DNA of 64,000 bases from Rhizobium sp. (GCA_019739215.1 JAHHDR010000002.1:62001-126000), one strand, 5' to 3'; shown: positions 1 to 9,218, counted from the stretch's first letter. Made by a program: numbers and translations. Notes: generated by a model from the letters alone, not told the origin.

Positions 1-549
1 TTTCCGGCCGTGCTCTCCTCGGTCATCATCGGCTCGATCTTCAACATGGTGCTGCGCTTCGACGGCAGCCTCAATGCCATGCTGAAAGCCGTGGGCCTGG
101 TGCCGGTCGACTGGCTCGGCTCCGGCACGACCGCGCTGTTCGTGCTGTTCTCCGTCCATCTCTGGTCGACCTTCGGCATGAGCCTGCTGATCTTCATGGC
201 CGGGCTTTCGACCGTGCCGAAGGAACTGATCGAGGCCGCACGGCTCGATGGTGCCAAGCCCTTGCAGATCTGGTGGCACGTGATGATCCCGGTGCTGCGC
301 CCGATCATCGAATTCGTTGGCGTGGTGACCACGATCGGCGCGCTGACCTCGATGTTCGGCCTGATCTATGTGCTAACCGCAGGCGGTCCCGGCACGTCCA
401 CGACCCTGCCGGAATTCCTGATCTGGCTCGAACAGGGCAAGATGAACCGCCCGGGCTATGCCGCCGCGATTTCCATGCTGCTGTTCTCGCTGATGGCGGG
501 TCTGGCCTATATCCAGATCCGTATCATGTCGAAGAACGCGAACCTCTGA
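1..549 (+). CDS. Sugar ABC transporter permease, MalF/UgpA type (5' end off window)
   Basis: Inner-membrane subunit of a carbohydrate ABC importer (binding-protein-dependent transport permease family). The reading frame is open from base 1, so the N-terminus lies outside the window; about 182 codons remain. The cytoplasmic EAA loop that docks on the ATPase is plain (EAARLDGAKPLQIWWHVMIP, around bases 229-291), followed by hydrophobic segments and the end ILT/AGGPG-type sequence usual in MalF homologues. It ends 19 bases before a second permease, and an ATPase gene follows, so this is one transporter operon. The substrate-binding protein is presumably upstream, off window. The substrate cannot be read from this subunit; the neighbours suggest a 6-deoxyhexose. 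Confidence 0.93.
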   Translation, partial: FPAVLSSVIIGSIFNMVLRFDGSLNAMLKAVGLVPVDWLGSGTTALFVLFSVHLWSTFGMSLLIFMAGLSTVPKELIEAARLDGAKPLQIWWHVMIPVLRPIIEFVGVVTTIGALTSMFGLIYVLTAGGPGTSTTLPEFLIWLEQGKMNRPGYAAAISMLLFSLMAGLAYIQIRIMSKNANL

Positions 550-568
550 GGCGGACTGGACCAGACCC

Positions 569-1402
569 ATGGCACTCACCTCGAAGCGCGAAAAATGGAT
601 GATGCGGGCGGCCTCGCTGCCGATGTGGCTGCTGGCGCTGACCTGCCTCTATCCGGTCTGGTTCGCCATCAACAATGCGCTGAAAACCGACAAGGGCTAT
701 ATTCTCAATCGCTTCAACGTGGTCACCGACCCGACGATCCAGAATTTCATCAATGCCTGGACGCGATCGCGCCTGTCGGAGTACTTTCTCAACTCCGTGG
801 TGACGACGGCCGGCGCCGTGGCGCTGCTGCTGCTCGTCTCGTCGCTCGCGGGCTTCGCCTTCGCGATGCTGCGCTTCCCTTACCGCAAGCTGCTGTTCAT
901 CGTCATCCTGGCCTCGCTGATGATCCCCGTGCAGGTGGTGCTGGTGCCCTTCTACCGCACCATTGTCACACTCGGATTGGTCAATACCCGCGTCGGCCTG
1001 ATCATCTCCTACACGTCCTTCTTCCTGCCGTTCTGCGTCTACCTCATGACCGCCTTCTATTCGGCCCTGCCTAGGGAGTTGGTGGAAGCGGCGCGGATGG
1101 ACGGCGCCAAGCTGATCCAGATCTGGTGGCATGTCATGCTGCCGCTCGGCAAACCTGCCTTGATCACGCTCGGCATCCTCAACACGCTCTATTGCTGGAA
1201 CGACGTGCTGATCTCGCTGCTCGTGCTGCAGAAGGAGCGGACGCTGATGGTCGGCATTGCGGCGCTCAAGGGGGAATACACGACCAATGTGCCGCTGCTG
1301 ATGGCCGGAATCGTCATCGCGGCGGCCCCCATCGTCATCATTTACATCATCTTCCAGCGGCGCATCGTCAATGGCATCGCCACCGGCGCCGTGAAAGGTT
1401 GA
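569..1402 (+). CDS. Sugar ABC transporter permease, MalG/UgpE type
   Basis: Second inner-membrane subunit of the same importer, 277 residues, the usual length for MalG-type permeases. About six hydrophobic segments are visible, the first at residues 14-34. The EAA loop ([18 protein letters not shown], near residue 170) is very like that of the first permease, as expected for partners that share one ATPase. The C-terminus ([14 protein letters not shown]) is the standard ending of this family. It begins 19 bases after the first permease and ends 5 bases before the ATPase start, so the three genes are co-transcribed and probably translationally coupled. Confidence 0.95.
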   Translation: MALTSKREKWMMRAASLPMWLLALTCLYPVWFAINNALKTDKGYILNRFNVVTDPTIQNFINAWTRSRLSEYFLNSVVTTAGAVALLLLVSSLAGFAFAMLRFPYRKLLFIVILASLMIPVQVVLVPFYRTIVTLGLVNTRVGLIISYTSFFLPFCVYLMTAFYSALPRELVEAARMDGAKLIQIWWHVMLPLGKPALITLGILNTLYCWNDVLISLLVLQKERTLMVGIAALKGEYTTNVPLLMAGIVIAAAPIVIIYIIFQRRIVNGIATGAVKG

Positions 1403-1407
1403 GACCC

Positions 1408-2479
1408 ATGCCCCAGACAGACCTGCCCCAGATCGAAATGAAAAATGTGGCCAAGACCTATGGCGCCGTCAAGGTGATCCATGGCGTGTCGATGGCCATC
1501 GAGAAGGGTGAGTTCACCGTCTTTGTCGGCCCGTCCGGCTGCGGCAAGTCCACGCTGCTGCGCATGATCGCGGGGCTCGAGGAAATCACCGGCGGCGACC
1601 TGTTCATCGGCGGTCAGCGCATGAACGACCGCGAGCCTTCCGATCGCGGCGTGGCGATGGTGTTCCAGTCCTACGCGCTCTATCCCCACATGACCGTGGC
1701 CGAAAACATGAGCTTCGGCCTGCGGATGGCCAAGGCCCCAAAAGCCGAGATCGATGCCAAGGTGGGCCGCGCCGCCGAGATCCTGCAACTGACGCCCCTG
1801 CTCGACCGCAAGCCGGCCGCGCTCTCCGGTGGCCAGCGCCAGCGCGTTGCCATCGGCCGCGCCATCGTGCGCAATCCGGATGTCTTCCTGTTCGACGAAC
1901 CGCTGTCCAATCTCGATGCCGAGTTGCGGGTCCAGACCCGGGTCGAGATCGCCAAGCTGCACCAGACGCTGGGCAATACGATCGTCTACGTCACCCATGA
2001 CCAGACCGAGGCGATGACGCTGGCCGACCGGATTGTGGTGCTGCGGGCCGGAAAGGTCGAGCAGATCGGCACGCCGGTTCAACTCTATGAGGACCCGGAC
2101 AACGCGTTCGTCGCCGGCTTCATCGGCTCGCCGCGCATGAATTTCCTCGAAGGCATCGTAACCGCGGACGGCATTTCGGTCGGCGGTATCGTCGTGCCCA
2201 GGCCGGCGCTGTCGTCAGCGCTTGCGACGGGCACGAAGCTTCGCGTCGGCATCCGTCCGGAACAGCTCGACGAAGGCCAGGGCATCGTCCTCGAAGCCAA
2301 GGCCGACGTCGTCGAACATCTGGGATCGACAACCTATGTCCACGCCCAGCTTTCGACCGGCGAGACCGTTATTGCCGAAAAAACGCCGCTCCGGTGCCAG
2401 GCCCGGTGACGCACTGACGCTGACCTTCGATCCCGCGCATCTGCGCTATTTCACGACCGACGGGCTGAGGCTGCGCTGA
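1408..2479 (+). CDS. Sugar ABC transporter ATPase, UgpC/MalK type (frameshift near C-terminus)
   Basis: ATPase that powers the importer. Walker A (GPSGCGKST, about residue 41), signature LSGGQRQR (about 138), Walker B (FLFDEP, about 160) and switch His (YVTHDQTEA, about 195) are intact, followed by the MalK-type regulatory OB domain. As written, the frame stops at 2409 after TPLRCQAR. Removing one A from the six-A run at 2378-2383 restores the usual ending ([20 protein letters not shown]) to a stop at 2477-2479. That stop overlaps the next start codon (TGATG), which supports the restored frame. I read this as a one-base sequencing insertion; a true mutation that trims the last residues of the regulatory domain is the alternative. 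Confidence 0.9.
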
Positions 2480-2806
2480 TGCGGATGGGCATGGTGATCG
2501 GCCTCCATCCGGACCGCATCGCCGACTACAAGGCGCTGCATGCCGCGCCCTGGCCGGAGATGGATGCGGCACTGAAAGAGGCCAATATCCACCAATATTC
2601 GATCTTCCTCAAAGAGCCGGAAAAATCTGCTGTTCGGGGTTTGGGATTATCGCGGAAACGACTATGAAGGCGACATGAAGCGCCTCGGGGAGAAGCCTGT
2701 CACCAAACGCTGGCTGGCGCTGACCGACCCCTGCCAAACGCCGCTGGCCTCCGCCAGACAGGGTGAGTGGTGGAGCTTCATGGATTGCGTCTACCATCTC
2801 GATTGA
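2479..2806 (+). CDS. L-rhamnose mutarotase family protein (RhaM/RhaU-like), frameshifted
   Basis: Small DUF718/RhaM-type sugar mutarotase that interconverts alpha and beta anomers. The N-terminal half reads [20 protein letters not shown], with the family's 'P.WPEM...L' and 'YSIFL' pattern; the C-terminal half (VTKRWLALTDPCQ, then WWSFMDCVYHLD) lies in another frame. Removing one A from the AAAAA run at 2621-2625 joins them into 108 residues, the normal family size (about 104). As written the protein would stop at 2667. The start overlaps the ATPase stop. With the ABC transporter and the following aldose-dehydrogenase-like enzyme, the physiological sugar is more likely an L-fucose-type 6-deoxyhexose than a firm rhamnose assignment. 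Confidence 0.82.
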
Positions 2807-2832
2807 TTTGATTTGATTTGAAAGGTGTTTCG

Positions 2833-3819
2833 ATGAAGACCCGCCCCGTTGGAAAGACCGGCCTCCAGGTTTCGGAAATCAGCTTCGGCTGCGCGCCGCT
2901 CGGCAATCTCTACCGCCCGCTGACCGACGAAGCTGCAGAGGAGGTGCTGACGGCCGCCTGGGAGTCCGGCATCCGCTTCTTCGATACCGCGCCGCATTAC
3001 GGCGGCGGTCTGGCCGAGGAGCGCCTGGGCCGCTTCCTCCAGACCAAGACGCGCGACGACTATGTCATCTCCACCAAGGTCGGCCGCATCCTGCATCGCG
3101 TACCGAAGGAAGAGGCCGAGGACCACGCCTTCGTCGATGCCCATCCGATCCGGCTCGAATATGACTATTCCGGCGACGGCATCATGCGGAGCCTGGAAGG
3201 CAGCCACAAGCGCATGGGGCTCGACCGTTTCGACATTCTCTTCGTCCACGACATCGGCGAACTCACCCATGGCAAGGAAAAGAACGACGGCCATATGAAG
3301 GCCTTCCGCGAGACGGGCATCCAGCGTCTCAACGACCTGCGCGACCAGGGTGTGATCAAGGCCTGGGGCGTCGGCGTCAACGAGGTCGAGGTCCTGCTCG
3401 ACATTCTTGATCTGACCGATCTCGACTGCATCCTGATGGCCGGCCGCTATTCGCTGCTCGACCGCTCGGCCGAGCGCGACCTGCTGCCGCTCTGCCGCGC
3501 GCGGGGCACGTCCTTCATCATCGGCGGCGTGTTCAACTCCGGTATCCTCGCGACGGGGCCTGTGCCGGGCGCGACGTTCAACTATGCCGAGGCGAACGAG
3601 GATGTGCGCGGACGCGTCGCGAGGATGCAGGAAGTGGCAGTTGCCGCCGGCACCGATCTCGCCACGGCGGCGCTGCAATTCCCGTTCCATGAGCCGGTGG
3701 TGGCGAGCGTGTTGCTGGGGACGACCAAGGCGTCGAGCCTGAAGCGCAATCTCGATTCGTTCGAGACGCGGCTGGATGCCAAGGTTTTCGAGGGGTTCGA
3801 GCCTTACGCGATCCGGTGA
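2833..3819 (+). CDS. Aldo/keto reductase, probable aldose (L-fucose/D-threo-aldose type) 1-dehydrogenase
   Basis: 328-residue NAD(P)-dependent TIM-barrel enzyme of the aldo/keto reductase family. The catalytic tetrad is visible: Asp51 and Tyr56 (FFDTAPHYG), Lys82 (STKVGR) and His139 (FVHDIGE). The overall pattern (GCAPLGNLYRPL near the N-terminus, the two-residue-rich FDILFVHD) matches the D-threo-aldose/L-fucose dehydrogenase group (COG0667), which oxidises the free sugar at C1. The ATG at 2833 is preferred because GAAAGG lies just upstream; an in-frame TTG at 2818 is possible. A short ATTTG repeat (2801-2820) separates it from the mutarotase. It is last in the sugar operon and probably catalyses the first catabolic step after uptake. 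Confidence 0.85.
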   Translation: MKTRPVGKTGLQVSEISFGCAPLGNLYRPLTDEAAEEVLTAAWESGIRFFDTAPHYGGGLAEERLGRFLQTKTRDDYVISTKVGRILHRVPKEEAEDHAFVDAHPIRLEYDYSGDGIMRSLEGSHKRMGLDRFDILFVHDIGELTHGKEKNDGHMKAFRETGIQRLNDLRDQGVIKAWGVGVNEVEVLLDILDLTDLDCILMAGRYSLLDRSAERDLLPLCRARGTSFIIGGVFNSGILATGPVPGATFNYAEANEDVRGRVARMQEVAVAAGTDLATAALQFPFHEPVVASVLLGTTKASSLKRNLDSFETRLDAKVFEGFEPYAIR

Positions 3820-3881
3820 GGGCAATGCAGCATTGATAGTGACATGAGCGGGCGCGCCAGTCTCACCAAACCGATCGACTT

Positions 3882-4505
3882 TTACTCCCTCGGCGCCGCC
3901 GCCTGAAAGGCCGGCAATTTTGCGCATTCCGCATCAATTGCCAGAAGCCGTTCGCAGCCCGAAACATCCGCACCCCATCGCCGCGCATTGTACAATTGCG
4001 GCACAATGCAAAAATCCGCCATGGTCGGCCTGTCACCGAAGGCGAAGCGATCCGCACGCCCTTTCAGCAGCCGCTCGACATTGCAAAGACCCTGCCCGAT
4101 GAACCTTCGCATCCACGCCTCGCGCGCGCCGGGATCGCCCGTCAGCTCCATCACATGCGCCACCACATGGGTGTTGCACACGGGATGGATCTCCATGGCG
4201 ATCGCATGGGAAATCGTCCGCACGAAATGGCAGTCCAACGGGTCGGCGGGCATGGTCCCTGCCTCCGGCCGTGTCTCCGCCAGATATTCGATGATCGCCA
4301 ACGACTGGGTCAGCACCCGCCCGTCGATTTCGAGCGCCGGCACCAGCCCCTGCGGGTTGAGCGCGCGATACTCCTCCTCCCGTTGCTCACCCTTCAGCAG
4401 ATCGACCGGCACCGTCCGATAGGCGATGCCGAGCTGGTTGAGCGCGATGCGCACGCGATAGCAGGCGGAGGATCGCCAATAGTCGTGCAGGACGACCTCG
4501 GGCAT
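3882..4505 (-). CDS. maiA: Maleylacetoacetate isomerase (zeta-class glutathione transferase)
   Basis: 207-residue cytosolic enzyme that isomerises maleylacetoacetate to fumarylacetoacetate with glutathione, the penultimate step of the homogentisate pathway. The zeta-class glutathione-binding signature SSACYRVRIAL (residues 12-22; classical SSCSWRVRIAL) follows the first beta strand, and the usual ETRPEAG and C-terminal helical domain (MADFCIVPQLYNARRWG) are present. Its ATG overlaps the stop of the upstream fumarylacetoacetase gene (ATGA), so it is translationally coupled as the last gene of the hpd-hmgA-fahA-maiA set. Confidence 0.95.
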   Translation of the reverse strand: MPEVVLHDYWRSSACYRVRIALNQLGIAYRTVPVDLLKGEQREEEYRALNPQGLVPALEIDGRVLTQSLAIIEYLAETRPEAGTMPADPLDCHFVRTISHAIAMEIHPVCNTHVVAHVMELTGDPGAREAWMRRFIGQGLCNVERLLKGRADRFAFGDRPTMADFCIVPQLYNARRWGADVSGCERLLAIDAECAKLPAFQAAAPRE

Positions 4506-5521
4506 CAGTTCGGCGCGTATTTCTCGACCTTCTGCTCGATGGCGCCGAAGATCGTATGGCCCTGGCTGTCCTTCATCTCGATCCGCACCACGTCGCCGAA
4601 TGCGAGGAACGGTGTCTTGGGCTCTCCCGATGCCAGGGTCTCGACCGTGCGCTGCTCGACGATGCAGGAATATCCTGCGCCGCCTTCCGACACCGGCTTG
4701 CCCGGGCCGCCATCGGCCTTGTTGGAGACGGTGCCGGAACCGATGATTGAGCCGGCGGTGAGCCTGCGGGTTTTCGCTGCATGGGCCACGAGCTGGCCGA
4801 AGTCGAAGATCATGTCCTGACCGGCATTGGCCTTGCCGAAGGGCTTGCCGTTGATGCTGACGAGCAGCGGCAAATGAAGCTTGCCGTCCTTCCAGGCGTC
4901 CCCAAGTTCGTCGGGCGTGACAGTGACCGGCGAGAAGGCCGAAGCCGGCTTGGACTGGAAGAAGCCGAAGCCTTTGGCGAGTTCGCCCGCCGTCAGGCCC
5001 CGAAGCGAAACGTCGTTGAGCAGCATGACAAGGCGGATGGCGTTGCGCGCCTCCTCGACAGAAGCCCCCATACCGACATCGTCGACAATGACCGCGATCT
5101 CGCCCTCGAGGTCGATGCCCCATGCCGCGTCGGCCATGACGATCGGGTCGCGCGGACCGAGAAAGCTGTCCGAGCCGCCCTGGTACATCAGCGGATCGCT
5201 GTTGAGCGTTGCCGGGATCTCGACGCTGCGGGACTTGCGCACCAGTTCGATGTGATTGACATAGGCCGAGCCGTCGGCGAACTGGTAGGCGCGGGGCAGG
5301 GGCGAGGCGGCGTCGTGCTCGTGGAAGCGCATCGAGGGCTGTGCCCCGGTTTCCAGTCCCTCGGCCACGGCGGCGAGGCGGTGGCTGATATGTTCCCAGT
5401 CGTCCAGTGCCGCCTGCAGGGTGCGGGCAATATGGCCGACCTCGGAGCAGCGCGTCAGATCGCGGGAGACGACGACCAGCCGGCCATCACGCGTGGAGTC
5501 CTTCAATGTCGCAAGCTTCAT
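4505..5521 (-). CDS. fahA: Fumarylacetoacetase (fumarylacetoacetate hydrolase)
   Basis: 338-residue metal-dependent C-C hydrolase that cleaves fumarylacetoacetate to fumarate and acetoacetate, ending tyrosine degradation. The FAH-fold core with metal-binding acidic residues is visible (GIDLEGEIAVIVDDVGMG; LLNDVSLRGL), plus the conserved GSGTVSNK near the C-terminus. Its size and bacterial-type N-terminal domain (MKLATLKDSTRDGRLVVVSR) fit the short bacterial fumarylacetoacetases. It lies 42 bases downstream of hmgA and overlaps maiA. The gene is complete with no frame break. Confidence 0.94.
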   Translation of the reverse strand: MKLATLKDSTRDGRLVVVSRDLTRCSEVGHIARTLQAALDDWEHISHRLAAVAEGLETGAQPSMRFHEHDAASPLPRAYQFADGSAYVNHIELVRKSRSVEIPATLNSDPLMYQGGSDSFLGPRDPIVMADAAWGIDLEGEIAVIVDDVGMGASVEEARNAIRLVMLLNDVSLRGLTAGELAKGFGFFQSKPASAFSPVTVTPDELGDAWKDGKLHLPLLVSINGKPFGKANAGQDMIFDFGQLVAHAAKTRRLTAGSIIGSGTVSNKADGGPGKPVSEGGAGYSCIVEQRTVETLASGEPKTPFLAFGDVVRIEMKDSQGHTIFGAIEQKVEKYAPN

Positions 5522-5563
5522 ATGCTGTTACTGCCCCTCTGGCTTCTCTTCACTTGATACGAT

Positions 5564-6925
5564 TCATTTGAGTCCTGGCGTCCCGTCGAACTTGCGCTCC
5601 AGCCCATCCCAGCATTCGAGATAGTCGTTCTGCAGCGTCTCCAGCTCGGCGGCATATTTTGTGACCTGCTGGGGAAAGCGGGTTTCGAACATGAAGGCCA
5701 TGGTGTTTTCGAGTTTTACCGGCTTGAGTTCGGCGTTGGACGCCTTCTCGAAGCCTGTCGAGTCCGGGCCATGCGGCAGCATCATGTTGTGCAGGCTCAT
5801 GCCGCCGGGCACGAATCCCTTTTCCTTGGCATCATACTGGCCGTGGATCAGGCCCATGAACTCGCTCATGATGTTGCGATGATACCAGGGCGGCCGGAAC
5901 GTGTGCTCGGCCACCATCCAGCGCGGCGGGAAGATGACGAAGTCGATGTTGGCCGTGCCCTCCTCGCCGCTCGGCGCGGTCAGCACGGTGAAGATCGACG
6001 GGTCGGGGTGGTCGAACAGGATGGCGCCGACGGGGGAATAGGTGCGGAGGTCGTACTTGTAGGGCGCGTAATTGCCATGCCAGGCGACGACGTCGAGCGG
6101 GGAATGGCCGATCTCCGTCAGGTAGAACCGGCCGCACCATTTGACGGTCACCCTGCAGGGCGTTTCCTTGTCCTCATAGGCGGCAACCGGCGTCTTGAAG
6201 TCGCGCGGATTGGCCAGGCAATTGGCGCCGATAGGCCCGCGATCCGGCAGCGTGAACTTGGCGCCGTAATTCTCGCAAACATAGCCGCTCCAGACGGTGC
6301 CCTCGCCTGATCGTGACACCTTGAACATCATGCCGCGCGGCACGAGGCAGATTTCCAGCGGCTCGACATCCATGATGCCCATTTCGGTGAAGACGCGGAT
6401 CGCGCCCACCTGCGGCACGATCAGCAGCTCGCCATCGGCGTTGAAAAAATAGTCGTCGACCATGTCGGCGTTGAAGGCATAGGCGTGCGCCGCCATACCG
6501 GCCTGCGTCTGGGTGTCGCCCGCCGCCGTCATGGTTCGGATGCCGGCGAGGAAGTCGAGGTTCTCCGGAGGGTCCGGGATCGGATCCCAGCGCAACTGGC
6601 CCAGCGGCAGCGAATGCTCGTCGCTTATCGGCGCCGACTTCCAAAAAGGATAGCTAGCATTGGAAAACCGCCTGACATGGCGGACGCTCGGCCGGATGCG
6701 ATAGAGCCAGGAGCGCTCGTTGGTGCCGCGCGGGGCGGTGAAGGGCGAGCCCGAGAGCTGTTCGGCGTAGAGGCCGTAATTGAGTTTTTGCGGGCTGTTC
6801 TGGCCCTGCGGCAGGGAGCCCGGCAGTGACTCGGTCTCGAAATCGTTGCCGAAGCCCGGCATGTAGCGCGGGGCCTCGTTCATCTGGCTGCCGACCGGGC
6901 GCGTGCCTCTCTTGGTCTGCTCCAT
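5564..6925 (-). CDS. hmgA: Homogentisate 1,2-dioxygenase
   Basis: 453-residue iron(II) ring-cleaving dioxygenase that turns homogentisate into maleylacetoacetate. Family hallmarks: [20 protein letters not shown] at the N-terminus, [10 protein letters not shown], and the C-terminal metal-site region ([20 protein letters not shown] and [15 protein letters not shown]) that carries the Glu and His iron ligands. The start at 6925 has a strong ribosome site (GGAGGAG). It is placed between hpd (55-base gap) and fahA (42-base gap), in pathway order. No truncation is seen. Confidence 0.97.
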   Translation of the reverse strand: MEQTKRGTRPVGSQMNEAPRYMPGFGNDFETESLPGSLPQGQNSPQKLNYGLYAEQLSGSPFTAPRGTNERSWLYRIRPSVRHVRRFSNASYPFWKSAPISDEHSLPLGQLRWDPIPDPPENLDFLAGIRTMTAAGDTQTQAGMAAHAYAFNADMVDDYFFNADGELLIVPQVGAIRVFTEMGIMDVEPLEICLVPRGMMFKVSRSGEGTVWSGYVCENYGAKFTLPDRGPIGANCLANPRDFKTPVAAYEDKETPCRVTVKWCGRFYLTEIGHSPLDVVAWHGNYAPYKYDLRTYSPVGAILFDHPDPSIFTVLTAPSGEEGTANIDFVIFPPRWMVAEHTFRPPWYHRNIMSEFMGLIHGQYDAKEKGFVPGGMSLHNMMLPHGPDSTGFEKASNAELKPVKLENTMAFMFETRFPQQVTKYAAELETLQNDYLECWDGLERKFDGTPGLK

Positions 6926-6980
6926 GCTACTCCTCCGGACGTGAGGCTAGCAGCCCCGCGCTGGAGCCGCCAGCACTTAT

Positions 6981-8084
6981 TTATTCAGCGGCAATGACGC
7001 CGCGCTTGATCTGGTCCGCCTCGATCGACTCGAACAGGGCGCGGAAATTGCCCTCGCCGAAACCCTCGTCGCCCTTACGCTGGATGAATTCGAAGAAGAT
7101 CGGGCCGATGACGGTTTTCGAGAAGATCTGCAGCAGGATCTTGGTCATGCCGCCATTCACCACGCCCTCGCCATCGATCAGGATGCCATGCTTCTTCATC
7201 CGCTCGACCGGCTCGTCATGGCCGTTCACGCGCTCGAAGGACATGTCGTAATAGGTCGCCGGCGGGCCGGGCATGAATTTCAGACCATTGGCATCGAGCC
7301 GGTCGGTGGCATCGTAAATGCCGTCGGTGCCGACGGCGATATGCTGGATGCCTTCACCGTTGTATTTCTTGAGAAATTCCTCGATCTGGCTGGTGTCGTC
7401 CTTGGATTCGTTGAGGGGTATGCGGATCTTGCCGCAGGGCGAGGTGATGGCGCGGCTGACCAGGCCCGTGATCCGGCCGTCGATGTCGAAGAAGTGGATC
7501 TGCTTGAAGTTGAACAGGTTGCGGTAGAAGTCCCACCACTTGTCCATGTTGCCGCGATAGACATTGTGGGTCAGGTGGTCGAGATAATAGAAGCCGACGC
7601 CCTCCGGCTTCGGGTCGCGCTCGCCCAGCCATTCGAACTCGGCGTCATAGGCCGAGCCCTTCTCGCCATGCGTCTCGACGAAATAGAGCAGCGAGCCGCC
7701 GATGCCGACGATCGCGGGCACGTCGAGTGCCTTGTCGGCGCCGGTATAGGGCACCGCACCTTTGGAAACGGCGTGATCGAAGGCATGGCGGGCATCGACA
7801 ACGCGCCAGGCCATCGAGGGGGCGCAGGGGCCGTGGATGTCGACGAAGCGCATGGCATGGCTGCCCGGCTCGGCATTCAGGATGTAATTGATGTCGCCCT
7901 GGCGCCAGACAGTAATGTCCTTGCTGCGATGCTTTGCGACGGCCGTGTAGCCCATGCGGGTGAAGAGATCGCGGAGCTTTTCAGGTTCGGGATGGGAGAA
8001 TTCGACGAATTCGAAACCGTCGGTGCCGGCGGGATTGTCATCGGTGATCTCGGCCGGCGCGGCATCGTGCGGAAAGGGACCCAT
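6981..8084 (-). CDS. hpd: 4-hydroxyphenylpyruvate dioxygenase
   Basis: 367-residue non-haem iron enzyme converting 4-hydroxyphenylpyruvate to homogentisate. It has the two vicinal-oxygen-chelate domains of the family. The iron ligands can be placed in the C-terminal domain: His in YYLDHLTHNV, His in GIQHIAVGTD, Glu in IFFEFIQRKGDEGFGEGNF. The ATG at 8084 (MGPFPHDAAP) is chosen because a strong GAGGAGGAG site lies 8-14 bases before it; an upstream in-frame ATG at 8138 has no such site. First gene of the four-gene tyrosine operon, divergent from an Lrp/AsnC regulator 123 bases away. Confidence 0.96.
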   Translation of the reverse strand: MGPFPHDAAPAEITDDNPAGTDGFEFVEFSHPEPEKLRDLFTRMGYTAVAKHRSKDITVWRQGDINYILNAEPGSHAMRFVDIHGPCAPSMAWRVVDARHAFDHAVSKGAVPYTGADKALDVPAIVGIGGSLLYFVETHGEKGSAYDAEFEWLGERDPKPEGVGFYYLDHLTHNVYRGNMDKWWDFYRNLFNFKQIHFFDIDGRITGLVSRAITSPCGKIRIPLNESKDDTSQIEEFLKKYNGEGIQHIAVGTDGIYDATDRLDANGLKFMPGPPATYYDMSFERVNGHDEPVERMKKHGILIDGEGVVNGGMTKILLQIFSKTVIGPIFFEFIQRKGDEGFGEGNFRALFESIEADQIKRGVIAAE

Positions 8085-8207
8085 GGCTGCTCCTCCTCGG
8101 GAAATTTGTTTGCACAGTATGCGTCCAAGGCGATGCAATGTCTTTGCAATATCCGCGTATTTTAGCCACTATCTGCATGATCCGTGCATGAAGTGGGGAT
8201 ATGGCGC
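8085..8207. promoter_or_regulatory. Divergent control region between hpd operon and Lrp-type regulator
   Basis: This 123-base divergent intergenic region must hold the promoters of both the tyrosine operon and the regulator. It carries repeated TGCA-centred motifs: TTGCAC (8109-8114), ATGCAATGTCTTTGCAAT (8134-8151, two copies of TGCAA), and TGCATGATCCGTGCAT (8174-8189, an imperfect inverted pair). Repeated, helically phased A/T-flanked sites are usual for Lrp/AsnC proteins, which often autoregulate and control the divergent operon. The motif copies are seen; binding by the adjacent regulator is inferred. Confidence 0.45.
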
Positions 8208-8696
8208 ATGATCGAGAATCTGGATGTCTTCGACCTTAAGATTCTTGAGGCGCTGCAGAAGGACGGCCGGCTGACCAACAACGAGCTGGCCGAGCGTATC
8301 GCGCTGTCCGCCTCGCAATGCTCGCGCCGACGAAGCCGACTGGAGGCCGATGGCTATATCCTGGGCTACCAGGCGCGGCTGAACCGGCAGAAGGTGGGGC
8401 TCGATCTTCTCGTGGTGATCTCGGTGACGCTGGCGACGCACAACCGCGACAATGCCCGACGGTTCGCCGCGCTGGTCAACGACCTGCCGGAGGTGCTGGA
8501 GGCCTATGCGCTGACCGGCGAGATGGACTACCACCTCACGGTCGCCACACGGGGGCTGTCGGGCCTGTCGCGTTTCGTCAACGACGTGCTGCTGCCGCAT
8601 GAGTCCGTGCAGCATGTGAAGACGTCGATCGTGCTGGATACGCTGAAGAGTTTCGAGGGGCTGCCTCTGCGCCTGCAGTCCCGGCCAGGTCCGTGA
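8208..8696 (+). CDS. Lrp/AsnC family transcriptional regulator (likely tyrosine-catabolism regulator)
   Basis: 162-residue regulator with an N-terminal AsnC-type winged helix-turn-helix (LDVFDLKILEALQKDGRL to RRRSRLEADGYI, residues 3-47) and a C-terminal RAM ligand-binding/oligomerisation domain (about 60-150, with the GEMDYHLTV segment typical of effector-binding Lrp proteins). The ATG at 8208 is favoured over an in-frame GTG at 8184 because GGGGA lies 8 bases before it. Its divergent position beside hpd suggests that it senses tyrosine, phenylalanine or a pathway intermediate; that is inference from location. Confidence 0.9.
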   Translation: MIENLDVFDLKILEALQKDGRLTNNELAERIALSASQCSRRRSRLEADGYILGYQARLNRQKVGLDLLVVISVTLATHNRDNARRFAALVNDLPEVLEAYALTGEMDYHLTVATRGLSGLSRFVNDVLLPHESVQHVKTSIVLDTLKSFEGLPLRLQSRPGP

Positions 8697-8780
8697 CCGA
8701 GATCAAGTACAAGAAAATGCCGCAGATGTAGGATAGTGCCCATGGACGAGGACGCGACACGCCATCAGCAAGGAAATCTC

Positions 8781-9185
8781 ATGACCTACACGATCGACAA
8801 GACCCTGAAAGCCACGCCCTTCGACGCTGCCGTGGAGATGACGCGCTCGGCGCTTGGCAAGCACGGCTTCGGCGTGCTGACCGAGATCGACGTCAAGGCG
8901 ACGATGAAGAAGAAGCTCGACGCCGATGTCGGCGACTATCTCATACTCGGCGCGTGCAACCCCAAAATGGCGCTGGAGGCGATGAAGATAGAGCCGAAAG
9001 TCGGCGCTATGCTGCCATGCAACGTGATCGTGCGGGATATTGGCGGGGGCGACGTCATGGTCAGCGCCATCGATCCTGTCGCATCGATGCAGGCGATCGA
9101 CAACACCACGCTGACGCAGGTTGCCGGGACCGTGCGCGGGATGCTCGAGGCCGTGATCGCCGAGTTGCCCTCGAAGCAATCCTGA
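8781..9185 (+). CDS. DUF302 domain protein
   Basis: 134-residue protein composed of a single DUF302 domain (MTYTIDKTLKATPFDAAV at the start, 'GFGVLTEIDVKATMKKKL' and 'LGACNP' are the usual family landmarks). The biochemical function of DUF302 is not established; the domain is common near copper and redox genes. There is no signal peptide, so it is probably cytosolic. The ATG at 8781 follows an AAGGAAA ribosome site; an upstream ATG at 8741 region lacks one. It ends 33 bases from the convergent copper-chaperone-like gene, and it opens the stretch of metal-related genes that runs to copA. Confidence 0.88.
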   Translation: MTYTIDKTLKATPFDAAVEMTRSALGKHGFGVLTEIDVKATMKKKLDADVGDYLILGACNPKMALEAMKIEPKVGAMLPCNVIVRDIGGGDVMVSAIDPVASMQAIDNTTLTQVAGTVRGMLEAVIAELPSKQS

Positions 9186-9218
9186 TTGCCGGACCGATCG
9201 CGCCCACACCGATCACGC

